Source of the DNA: Eudorina sp. 2006-703-Eu-15
Lineage: Eukaryota; Chlorophyta; Chlorophyceae; Chlamydomonadales; Volvocaceae
Reading direction: 5' to 3'
Assembly (NCBI GenBank): GCA_003117195.1
Contig: BDSI01000032.1
Location: forward strand, 798,145-862,144
DNA: 64,000 nucleotides
Shown: positions 26,898 to 37,009 of the stretch, one piece after another
Numbering within the stretch: position 1 is the stretch's first letter
How the letters are laid out: each line of letters starts with the position of its first letter
The notes under the pieces: generated by a model
Databases searched by the model: none
Told to the model about the DNA's origin: nothing
Seen by the model: the letters and a program-made list of their open reading frames with translations, nothing else
Made by a program: the position numbers and the translations under genes

Positions 26898-26902
26898 TGT
26901 AA
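26898..26902 (+). terminator. TGTAA polyadenylation signal, probably of VPS54
   Basis: TGTAA lies 444 bases past the VPS54 stop and is the first match downstream. It suggests that 26455 to about 26920 is 3' UTR. Confidence 0.45.
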
Positions 26903-27272
26903 ACCGCAGGGGCCGTTTTCAGCCGCCAGGTAAGAAGTTTGGCGGAGGTTGCCCACGACACAACTCTCTGTGGTGCTGCTCACGACACCGGTTGGAACGG
27001 CGGTGCTGCGGGTGGTGCTGGTGGTACCACACGTCCACGGGGTATCCATTCCGAAGATGGCGTTAGGAAAGTCCCAATGGCCTACTACACACGCGGAGTC
27101 TGGAAGGAAGGCGCGCGTTGCTCTTCTTCGGCCAGGAGTGGCTAAGCCATGCTCCACGCCGCACCCACATCTTAGGCGCTCATTGCGGAGGGCGCATGTC
27201 GAGGGCAACAGCAGCTTTGAGCTGATCGGCATTGGTGTGGGACGCCACACGATGCATACCGACCAGGAGTGA

Positions 27273-27509
27273 ATGGGCGCCCGCACACTCCCTGACCAGA
27301 TCCTTGCCTGGAAGAGAGATGACTCACAATGTGTCGAAAGGGCGGAGATGGTGCGGCAGGAGGTTCTGGAGCGGGGCTGGCAGACGCTGCAGCAGGTCAT
27401 GCAGCGGCTGAACGCGCGGCCCGGGGACGACCTGTCGCGGATCTTGATGGAGGACGCGGACCAGGGCTCACTGCTGGTGGCGCTGAGAAGCGGTGGTGTC
27501 AACCGTTAG
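27273..27509 (+). CDS. Small orphan ORF, 78 aa, unknown function
   Basis: An ATG-initiated frame of 78 residues. From about residue 24 it shows strongly GC-ending codons and a charged helical composition (for example EMVRQEVLERGWQTLQQVM), like the real exons nearby. It begins 370 bases after the putative VPS54 poly(A) signal. It may be a small gene, a terminal exon of a gene whose other exons I could not join, or a gene fragment left by duplication. No domain recognised. A 306-aa frame on the opposite strand (26582-27502) has poor composition and is taken as the shadow. Confidence 0.35.
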   Translation: MGARTLPDQILAWKRDDSQCVERAEMVRQEVLERGWQTLQQVMQRLNARPGDDLSRILMEDADQGSLLVALRSGGVNR

Positions 27510-30120
27510 TGCGTACATTTGCCTGCACAATTTATCGACCGGCGGCAGGGGAAAGCCAGTCCACCAGGAAGCAGCTAAATTGCAGCTGCATTGATGCATG
27601 GAAGCTTGGTCGTCAACGACTCGCCGCAATGCGTTAAACCGTGCGTCCTCGGAACATCGTGTGGGGTTACACACGATTGCCCCAAGAGCTTTCCGCGCAT
27701 CGAACCATCTCCGGCTTGGCGCGGGCTTCCTGCCTCCAGTCCCCGAAGGAAAGCGCGCGGTGGGACACTCTCGCAGTGCAACATTCTCGCAGCAACTAAC
27801 CCGAGTGCATTACACAGCTGCGCGTAAAACGAGGTACTGCAGCTGTGGCTCTCATCAGGCCGGCACTTGTCCGACACCGGTGCCCACAATTGGCCCCGGG
27901 GTGAGGTGTGGACACCCCGGCCCAGCGCCACCAAGACAAATAGAACCGCCTGAACACGCCACCTGCTGCCAACACGGTCAATCCGACCCCTTGCAAGTCC
28001 GCCACAGCGCACCAGTCAGGTGCCATCCATTCAGTCGCGCCACAGCGCACGGCGCCTCAACCTGGGCCCCACTGCCAGGGAACCCACTCGGACTGTCATC
28101 AACAGCCGACATCCGCTGCGGTTCCCGGATCGATCAACAAACAGGTCGTGTCATCGGGCAGCGTCAACGGCCCTCAATACAATCGTCACGCCCTGGACCA
28201 ACGTGTTCACCAGGACGGTCATGGGGACGAGGTCTTCTCCCGTTGCGACATGTCGACAAGCACACCGGTGGCGTCGCTGCCACACACTGCATACGGTACC
28301 CAAGGAAAAATCCTTCTACTTACCCCCTTGGTCAGGTCGCATCATCTGCATCTGCACGCACTTGGCCTGAATTGCCGTTAGGTGCGCAGAGGGGACCCGG
28401 CGGAGCCCGTTGGGCGCGCGTGGGCCCGCGTTCCACATTCATCTGTGTAAAAATCACCGCCGAAGCGCGCGCCCACGCTACTAAAATGTCACCGCTGCTC
28501 CGCCTACATCGAATAGCAGTCAAGCGGCATCACATTCCCGACCGACTGCCGTCATCCCTCCGCGGGAGTCCTGCCCGCGCCGCAACGCATGGTTATCACC
28601 CCACATCTGAAAGCCTACTAGCCACGAGCAGCACAATCGTGAAGGGCCAACATAGGTAATAGCGCTCGGCCTGAATACCCTGTGCAGGTGCAACCCTTCA
28701 CGCCGGCGACACGAATCAGCGCCGACGTGCTTCATTGCCTGCCATCGGTGGACACTCGTCAACGAGCATGGCGGCGACCCGAGGAAAGGGCGCAGCTACG
28801 TACCATGCGCTTACCACACCTAGGGGACGTCGTGCACAGCGCGCTGTCCCAGTCACGGAATTCCCGCCTGCCTCAGACCTGACTCAACCTACAAGTCCCC
28901 CAAGCCGACATCCTAAATAGGTTGTAGTTCAGGTTTCAAGAGGAGCCACGGGTCAACACAGCCGCGTGGCGCACCCGGCGCTCGCACAAGCTTATTCAGG
29001 TAGTCTTCCTGAATGATGCCAAAAACAAGACGTCAAGCTATCGGCACCACACGCCGGGTGAACAGAACGAGTAGCTATCGACCCCACAGGCGGCGTGATG
29101 TCGAGTGCATGAAAAAGACCCACTGTGCGCGGAGGAAGATGAAGAACGACATTGATGCAGTAGGTCGCATCGAAGCAAGGTGAAGCCGCACCCTGCACTC
29201 CATCAAAGCTACATCATGGCGCGCTTGCACCAATCACCTCCAGGTTCCACGGAAACCCCATGATGTCAGGTCAGCTTACACGAGGAGCTTGCAGCAACCC
29301 TCCAAAGCCTCCAAACACGCCGTCATCGCGGCGGCAGTGTCCCGTGTGATCTTTGTGACCACATGTGACTTCAACACACCCTGCCTGGCGTCGGATGGGC
29401 TTCCAGGTCGGGCGGGGCGCAGCCGCAGTCTGCGTCCCTGGCTATGATGAGGATGGAGATGGGAGACGACCAGCCATCGAGCCATGAAGTGGACCGTCCA
29501 TATACCCTTGCCACCCGTGCACCCCAAAGAAGACCACTCCTGCGTAGTTCCCCACAGTCAATCCTACGCACCACCTGGGATGCTCTGCTCCTAATGCAAC
29601 TTGACCGCCCAGACATCCGCGTGATGGCCCTCGCGCCGTTTCCGGCCCCGCCCCCAAAGCAGACGAGTACTTCAGAAAGCATCTGCCCCCCCCCCCCACC
29701 TCGAAATAAAAACACGGTCGTAACCTCGTTCCGCACCGGGCCCATGCACTGTGTGAACCGGGCATGAGAACAACAACAGCAACAACAACAATCAGGCCAG
29801 CTGGCTCTAACCCACTACCCACCCCACGCACCACCTTTCAGCTAGCGGCACCCTGCCTGAGGATGCTGCCGCCAAAGACAGTGCCGGGTCCGAAACAAAC
29901 GGTTTAATGCCTCTCCGGTTCCGATGCACCTCACTCTGGAGACGCAGCCCCCTCGAGCCCCACCACCCCCAGGACAACCAACCAGAACATGTTCTTGACG
30001 CGCGCGCGAATGCTGTTTCCATGTCAGAACGCTTGCAAGTGTTTGATGACGCAACAAACCCTAGAGTGGCCCATGCACCACGAGATCCGCCACGGCCCTG
30101 ACCCACGGCCCCACGCGTAC
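27510..30120. other. Region without supported genes; includes the glycosyltransferase 3' UTR
   Basis: Frames such as 27598-28659 (+) are open by composition but carry no motif and poor codon bias. The right part, about 29276-30120, is likely the 3' UTR of the minus-strand gene that ends at 30121. A run of ten C at 29689-29698 and CAA-type runs near 29767-29792 are the only simple repeats noticed. Confidence 0.45.
29276..29280 (-). terminator. TGTAA polyadenylation signal (minus) for the glycosyltransferase-like gene
   Basis: TTACA on the plus strand reads TGTAA on the minus strand. It is the first such match downstream of the stop at 30121-30123, implying a long 3' UTR of about 840 bases. 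Confidence 0.4.
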
Positions 30121-31365
30121 CTAAAGCCCGTACGACGCCGCATGCTCGGCCGTGGCGTACCGGCACTCCGCGATGTGACCCACTTCATACCCCGTGTAGA
30201 CAAACCCCAGCACGCGGAGAAGGCGCAGGAGCAGTCCGTTCGGGCAGCAGCAGCGGTCCGCCCGAAGGAGGCGCAGCAGCTTGACCGTCGACTGCCCGAA
30301 CGGATGTCGCACCCACGTCTTTCGAGGAGCCAGGCGTTGCGACTGCGGGTAGTGCTGCCGGACCCAGCTCACATACGACGCGTACTCGCTAAAGCCCAGG
30401 TCCGCGGTACGAGGATCAATCGCCCCCAGCACGCGCCATACCCAGTCGAGGGACCCATCGCCGCCGCCTCCGAGGTCGCTCAGGAACTCCAAAAGGTAGG
30501 GCTTGTAGATGACCATCCAGTGCGTTACGAAGGACGAGCCGTCGGGTGCAAACTCAAGCTTACGCTTTGTCAGGCGCTGGAAGCTGGAAACGTAACCTGG
30601 CGAAATAGAGCCGCCGATGTTGACGAGCGTCTGTATGTGCTCTGAGCCACCGCCGACGGCGTCGGCGGCGGAATCCCGACCGCCACCGGCGATGTCATCG
30701 GGGGCCCGCCACAACAGCTGCACGGGAGAGAGCAGGATCATGTCCAGGTCCCAGATCAGGTAATAGTCGGACAGGTTGGGCAGCGCCAGCACAGAGCCCA
30801 GCTTCAGGAACTGCTGCATGTACCACCCGGACAGCTCGCGGCCCTTGAAATGTTTGTGCTGGTCTAGGCCCAGGCTGCGCTCCAGGAATTCGCCGACGCG
30901 CTCGACCGTCAGTCCCTCCAAAAAGGTGTCCTGGGTGTGGCACACGACGTTCGGCGCAAAGCTGGTGAACACCGCACATTTCTCGCTGCTAGTGGTGACG
31001 ACGTGGATGCTCCTTGGTTGCAGATAGCGGTTGAGGGACGCAACTGCCTGGCGCGTCACGCAGCTGGGCTTGAGTGACACGGTCACGACGTCGAGGGGTT
31101 TGCGCTCGAGCGGTTCAGAGCGCCGTAGGAGTGCCATGCGAATATTGACGCTGCCAAAGAAAGCTAACAAGCTCAGCGCAAGGATGCCTACAAGGAGCCA
31201 TTCGTATACACGTCGGCTATTGTTCCGGCCACGTCGCCTCGCGGTCGGGGTATGCAATACGCTAGGTCCAGTAAGGCTGCTCCGAGGCGACAGTATGCGC
31301 ACTTCGAGATCGGCAGGGTCCTGCTGCTTTGCCTGGGAAGTGGTGGTTCGGTAGAAAGGACCCAT
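30121..31365 (-). CDS. Type II membrane glycosyltransferase-like protein (DUF6492-like)
   Basis: A single uninterrupted 414-aa frame, unusual here because every other large gene has introns. A basic N-terminal cytosolic stretch (RRRGRNNSRR, 43-52) precedes one hydrophobic segment at about residues 54-73. This is the layout of a Golgi type II enzyme with a lumenal catalytic domain. The lumenal part has GRELSGWYMQQFLKL (175-189) followed by YYLIWDLDMILLSP (201-214). Its D-L-D triplet (206-208) fits the metal-binding DXD motif of GT-A fold nucleotide-sugar transferases. The GWY-QQF-LK plus W-D-D arrangement resembles proteins annotated as DUF6492. Donor and acceptor sugars cannot be predicted. 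The ATG at 31365 opens the frame and leaves a plausible cytosolic tail. No frameshift is seen. The absence of introns could reflect retroposition or transfer, but this was not tested. Confidence 0.75.
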   Translation of the reverse strand: MGPFYRTTTSQAKQQDPADLEVRILSPRSSLTGPSVLHTPTARRRGRNNSRRVYEWLLVGILALSLLAFFGSVNIRMALLRRSEPLERKPLDVVTVSLKPSCVTRQAVASLNRYLQPRSIHVVTTSSEKCAVFTSFAPNVVCHTQDTFLEGLTVERVGEFLERSLGLDQHKHFKGRELSGWYMQQFLKLGSVLALPNLSDYYLIWDLDMILLSPVQLLWRAPDDIAGGGRDSAADAVGGGSEHIQTLVNIGGSISPGYVSSFQRLTKRKLEFAPDGSSFVTHWMVIYKPYLLEFLSDLGGGGDGSLDWVWRVLGAIDPRTADLGFSEYASYVSWVRQHYPQSQRLAPRKTWVRHPFGQSTVKLLRLLRADRCCCPNGLLLRLLRVLGFVYTGYEVGHIAECRYATAEHAASYGL

Positions 31366-34300
31366 CGAGATGTCCCATCCTTGCAGCTCCTTACATTATT
31401 TTGTAACGGGATTTCGTGGCTGACCAATCAGAGAGTGCAGTCAAAAGGACAACGGTAATAGTGTACGAACGTCTTGTTGCGTGTGAGTGTGTTATCAATT
31501 GTGGTTCGCTCAGTATTGGCAGTTAGATGAGTGTGAATTGAAGTATTGCAGCAGCTCGAGTGCGCCCAGTGCAGCAATTCAAAATTTGTATCGAACCGAA
31601 TTCCGCGAGTCAACTTTCAGGCGTGGAGGGTCTACGCCGTATAAGTGGTTCTGTGTATTGTTTTCCAATGGAATTTGTACCTTCTGCGGGGCTTCTTGTT
31701 CTACAGGTTCCTCTGCTGTCAAGCGCCTTCCGAAGCAGTCGAGGCATCAGCGCTAATAGCTGGGCCAGCGTTTCCAACACCGAACGCGTGACGGAGGTCA
31801 ACACATGCGAAACCACTGCTGAGTCAGACACTGGTGACCCTGTCAAGGCGACAGCGCCTCGTGACGACTCCCTCAGTACATCAGCTGGGGGCCTGCGCGC
31901 TGCGAAGCTGTGCAGCCTCACAGGTCTCTGCTCTCGCACCAAGGTCAACATCATCAACACCAACATGCGGTGCCCCACATGCTTGCTGGACCTCGTGAAA
32001 CAGCACGAACGGTTGACCTTCTTCCCAGCCGTACCTATCGACAACACAGTTCGGCTCACGCACAGCGGTGCACACGCGTTGTACGATACAGCGGCCGGCG
32101 GCTGCAAGTCGCTCGCAATAGAATCCAACGGCGCCGAAGCGATTTGCATGGCGCATCCACGGGGGCCTGTCTCAACTTTCAGCATATCTGGCATTACGGG
32201 AGCCTCGTGGCAACGGCTCGCCACGCCTGCAACGAAGTCATGCTTAGCCATTCCAACAAGACCTGTCGCGTTGGTGCAGTGATCATCATCTGGCTCTTCC
32301 TCCCAGGTGAGGCGTGTCTCGGAAAACGTGAATCATTAAGCTTTGCAGCACATGGTGAAGTGTTGACGATGGTTGGATGGTGGAGCAGAAGAAAATCGCA
32401 GAACCTGTTAAGCTGGGATCATGAAAGTCTTGAACATTCCGGACACCCAACGCTATTCGTTTGCTGCCAGTGTACTCTTCCAGTCCCCTTAAGAAGTGCA
32501 TTCACAATCCCACAGGTTGTTCCTCCCGCCTCGTGTTGCACCAGCCTGTGCGAAGGGCCAGCGGGCTTCGGCTCGCTACGTTCGGCATGATCGCGAATTA
32601 AACGACAAGGCGGCTTACGATGCCATCAAGACGGCGTCGCATCGATGTACTGACTGGAGTTTATGACACCCTGGAAGCATTACATGATGCGCCAGTGAAG
32701 TAGTAGATGCGGGTCAGAACGCGACTGAACCATAATAATGTCCATGACATGGTGATGTGGGTGTGCTGCGTGCTGCTATACATGCATACGGCACACATCT
32801 TCGGCGCTGGAAGTTGGAGCAGTTGCGTTCACTCCAACTACCCAGGAATGGGTATATTGTCCAAATTGCGCACATCCGTAAGTGGCAGCGCTACTTGCAG
32901 GGTCTTGTGATGTGTACTACCAGATGTTTGGGTCGCAGGTTGTTGGGCTTCACCTGTCAAAGCGCTGTCGTACATACTGCTTTGTGGAAAGACATTTCGC
33001 CCTACCCAGACCAGCAGATCTCTCTTGATAGGTTGACGTCAGTGCGTACGGTAGTTCCATTCACTTTGTTCGCTGGCACGTAATGCCGTACGTGGTGGTG
33101 CCGCGAAGCTGTCGTGCATCATTCATTCTCCAACATGCTCCCATGCGTCCTGCTGAACGCCATTTAGAGCGACTTTTGCAGAACTTACCGTGGCCTTCTG
33201 ATTCGCTTCAGTTGGTGGCGGCCAGGGATGTTCTCTGGTCCGCTGGGTATGGTGCCCTAAGGTACATTGGTCCCAAGGAAATGCAATGGGGCAACTGCAT
33301 GTGGCTGCTGCTTGGCGTGACCAAAGCGTGACTGCGAGGGTGCGTGACCGTAGACGATGTATCGTTATGGCCAGTTTGGTGACAATGCAACTGGCTATAC
33401 TTTCGGTATCACCGCTTGGATGGTAGGTGCTCGGTTGCATCTGGGTTTGGGACCGGCATGTTCATGGACCCTGTACGGATTCCATGTATAGGCCGTTGCT
33501 GAGCACGTATGAGTAGCGGTTTGGTATGTGTTTGCTGGATCTCCTGATCTGTTCGGTCAACTCCATCCCCCGGTGTTCCCCTGTTTTGTAGTATCTGAAA
33601 GACGTCCAGGAGTCGTCCGTCTCGCTCCGCTGTCCCCTGCGGAGATTCGTTCGGGGATATTTGTACCCTCGGAAATTTGAAATGTGTCTCCTTTGTTGCA
33701 TGTTCGGTTGCTGGACTGGACTGGCTTGCGTACGGTATGTCTCGCTTTCGCATTGTGAACGGTTGTTCATAACCCGCATACGCACACACGCGGGAGCCCA
33801 CAATATCTCAAAGGTTTCCCTATGGACTCGGACCTTTCCGCATGGGTCCGAGTTTTTACCACTTCAGGCTGTTGCAACAAAAGCCTGGCCCCTCCTGACT
33901 GAGGGCCAAGTCGCCACAACGTCTTCGTATTTCCTTAGATGCGTAAAACCATCCCGTTAGAAAGAGCCACGCATGCAAGAACTACCAGGATTCCAATCCA
34001 CCGTTGCACCGTAAAGGCGCGCGACGACTGCAAAGCATCAACTCACATTCATCAGCAAGTATGTAAGTTTGCAAGAACGACCGCAAGATGCTCGAGACTC
34101 AATGTGACGCATCGCGCAACAATCTTGCAAAGACGCCGGAAACAATATATACGGCTGTGCGTGAGGGAATCGCATAGTTTGATGCATTTACGAATATTTT
34201 CCCTGAGCAAGCCGACTACGAATTTGCACTACAGAAGTCACATACGTGGTTACGGTGTTGGTTACGTAATACGCAAGCCCAGCCGAGCGTTACTCAACAG

Positions 34301-37009
34301 AACGATGATAAATCCGTTGTGGTTGAAATGCATAGAAGATGACGCCTGCTATTACTGGGTTGAAGTGTTTTCTTACAAACCCTTGCGCTTTGTCAACTAA
34401 TAATTCGCGTAATGTTCGGCCGTAATCTGCCGGTGCGCTTAGCAAAAACAGCAGTCATTGCTTGTCATGATACGCATTGCGGGGTTGATGAGCAAGCACA
34501 GTTAAGGATCACCGAGTTGCATTGCCGTCGTGCTCGTGTATTATCATGCCGTACCGCGAAGCATGACCGTACATGTTTGCGTTTCGGTTCGAACCTTTCG
34601 CGACGCATCCCTGGCCGACAAGGCTGCAGATGATGTTGCGCGTATGTGCAGCAAATACAGACTGTCTCAGTGTCGAGGCATCACGTTGGGCAACCGCCGA
34701 ACCGACGTGATGTGAACCCCTTGCGGTGCGTATGCTGAAATCCCGGCGCCACGGGGCGCGTAATACCGTGTACACGTACATGCTAGACGCCGTAAGCCGT
34801 GCAGGACGTCTGCACGAGGGAATGGTGACATACCGGTTACGGACAGACTCCCGTAGCTGCGATGAGAGCGTGCAGCAAGGGAAGAGGAAAGGCGAAGAGG
34901 GCACAAAGCTCCACGAAAGTTTAATGACTATTCAAATCACATAAGCAGGACCAAGCAGCACATCGGTGGAATTAGAAGCTGCTGAAATCCTGCAGCGGGC
35001 TGCTTCCTCAACAAGGGACAACAGCCGCGTTCAGCCGTCCACCCTGCTAGGCCCTGCTCCCTCGCGTCACAGACGGGGCACTTCGCACGGATCCGACACA
35101 AATGGCATGTCCAAGTGCAGACTGTTGAAATCGGTTTGCGCGCAAGCATGCATTCGGATTACCTTCTGCCAGGTGCTGCCCAATGTGCTTCTTCTGGTGT
35201 ACGCACGGCAACCCCTCCACGTGCAAGGCAAAGCGGAAGCATGCGCAAGTGTCGTAGGCTCAACCGTAAGAATGGTGTCAAAACACATGGCAGTGCCTTA
35301 TGTGTATGTTGGCCACGTCGCTGTTGCGTAGCGCGTTTCAGTGCAAAGGATTTCCGCAGACGTGGACTTGCTTGATGCATGAGGGCGGTTGTCCAGGTGC
35401 GGATCCAACCACATTCAGACTGCCAGGGACTGCGCAATGTGGCAGTGGAAGGCAGAGCTGCAAGCACAGCTTTAAGACCTATGGTTCATCACCACGTGCT
35501 TTCTGTGAACTGAACCGTCTAACAGTAGCATCCAACCCCAGAACTCCGCCCTGACAGACATTCGGAGCACAGAGAGCCATGCATTCGAATGGTAGGTTCA
35601 GCGGGATTATGCGTGTGCATCAAGGGCTACGATATTTTGTCGTGTGGGTTGAAGAACTGCATATTCCATGAGTACCCAACAACATGGACTGGCAACAAAT
35701 GAAGCAGGTCTCACATGTCCCAACCCGACGTCGTCCGTAATTTTGCCTTATTCTGCGGGGCACTCGGCTGAAGCAAATGCACGGCTGATGCAAGTGCATG
35801 TGTTTTGGTCCCATGTGCCCTGCCAACGAGGGAACTTGCGAATGATAAGCCATGGGTGCTGGGCACACCCATCTGCTTATCTACCACCAACGAACGCGTT
35901 GTACTGCACGGCGTGTGGACCAGATGCCTGAACGATGGACCCGGTCAGTGCAATGAATAAAAGACAAAGACTACTGTAATATGCCAGCAGCTGTGCCGGT
36001 CCACATCCCGGTATCACGAGCACGGCTATAGCTCTAGTTGGCACTTCTCAGTTCTCTTCACAACATCCCTCTTTGAAATAATATTCTCATATTTCTATCC
36101 CCATTATTTCTAAGTAAATTCCTGTCACCGGTGTGAAGTTGTAGGCCGCACTGACACTGTTCTCGTAAACCCAGGCGATGCGATGGCAATAGATTCCTGC
36201 GACTGCAAAGCAGACATGTGGTATATACATAATAGATAATCCAACAAAAAAACATTATGACCTTTACCGGTCGTCGGGCAGTAACAATTTGGTACATAAT
36301 CGTACATAACATAATTAGCTAAGTGTCAGTCGTCGTGCACTTTATAAACGCCTTACGAAAATTGACTGCCGTGGTATAATAATCACACTGAATATGTCTT
36401 CCTATTTGTATACATATTGCAAACGAACCTGGTAACCAACCCACTTACGTGAATAGTCTCGCAGCAATCGTTCAACACGTCCGTCGCATTTTCTCAAGTG
36501 CACAAGTCGACAACTTGGCTTCCTCAATTTCGAGCGCAACGCAGTGGCGGTCCCTAAGTTGCCAGGCCGCTTCGTTTCCGCACGACCTGGTTATAGCGCT
36601 TTGTGACCGTTCGGCGACGGATTGGCGTGTGTTTGTATACTTTTTTCTAATCGGTGCGATATCACAAACGAAATATCGTCGTCGGTCTGCTGCCGGTTTG
36701 CCGCTCCGGAAACGAGGTGAGTCGACGGGTTAACGGTGCAGCTGCGCGCTGTCATGGAAGCTGCGGCAGACTACGAGTGCTTTGTGCTCTGAATACGACT
36801 TTAATTCGGAAGTATAATACTTCGTGACTGTCTTTGCCTGCACGTTTCGTGTGGCCTGACCGACAGTGGCACCACGCGTTTCCTCCAACCTGGCCTTTTT
36901 CTGTCTCAAACATGAAAGTCAGTTTTGTGCGCTGTCCCCTGTGCAGCTTCACATTTGAGATCAACCGGCCGTGCTCGAACTTTGCGTAATCTTCGTAAAT
37001 TTTGCCGCA
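31366..37009. other. Gene-poor, more AT-rich stretch of 5.6 kb
   Basis: Base composition is visibly lower in GC than in the flanking genes, especially about 33900-36500. No reverse transcriptase, integrase, transposase, LTR pair or terminal inverted repeat was recognised by eye. Candidate frames at 31668-32282, 32757-33083, 33083-33331 and 33939-34400 lack motifs and mostly lack the GC-ending codon bias. The left end should contain the promoter of the minus-strand glycosyltransferase-like gene. The right end (about 36750-37009) should hold that of the Gln-rich gene. Confidence 0.5.
31668..32282 (+). CDS. Doubtful hypothetical protein, 204 aa
   Basis: The longest ATG-initiated plus frame in the gene-poor stretch, starting 303 bases from the divergent glycosyltransferase-like start. 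The first 30 residues are hydrophobic and Ser-rich, like a targeting peptide, and a C-P-T-C pair occurs mid-protein. A GTGAGG donor-like site follows at 32307 and a CACAG acceptor-like site at 32513-32517, so a spliced gene is conceivable. Codon bias is weak and no family is recognised; chance is a serious alternative. Confidence 0.18.
   Translation: MEFVPSAGLLVLQVPLLSSAFRSSRGISANSWASVSNTERVTEVNTCETTAESDTGDPVKATAPRDDSLSTSAGGLRAAKLCSLTGLCSRTKVNIINTNMRCPTCLLDLVKQHERLTFFPAVPIDNTVRLTHSGAHALYDTAAGGCKSLAIESNGAEAICMAHPRGPVSTFSISGITGASWQRLATPATKSCLAIPTRPVALVQ

Noticed and set aside
26582..27502. 306-aa minus-strand ORF downstream of VPS54
   Set aside because: Cys/Ser/Arg-rich random-looking composition; antisense to the better-biased 78-aa frame.
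27598..28659. 353-aa plus-strand ORF
   Set aside because: Mixed composition, no GC-ending codon bias, no motif; overlaps equally poor frames on the other strand.
30121..31365. Bacterial or viral origin of the intronless glycosyltransferase
   Set aside because: No flanking mobile-element features, and the upstream and downstream signals look algal; intron absence alone is not enough.
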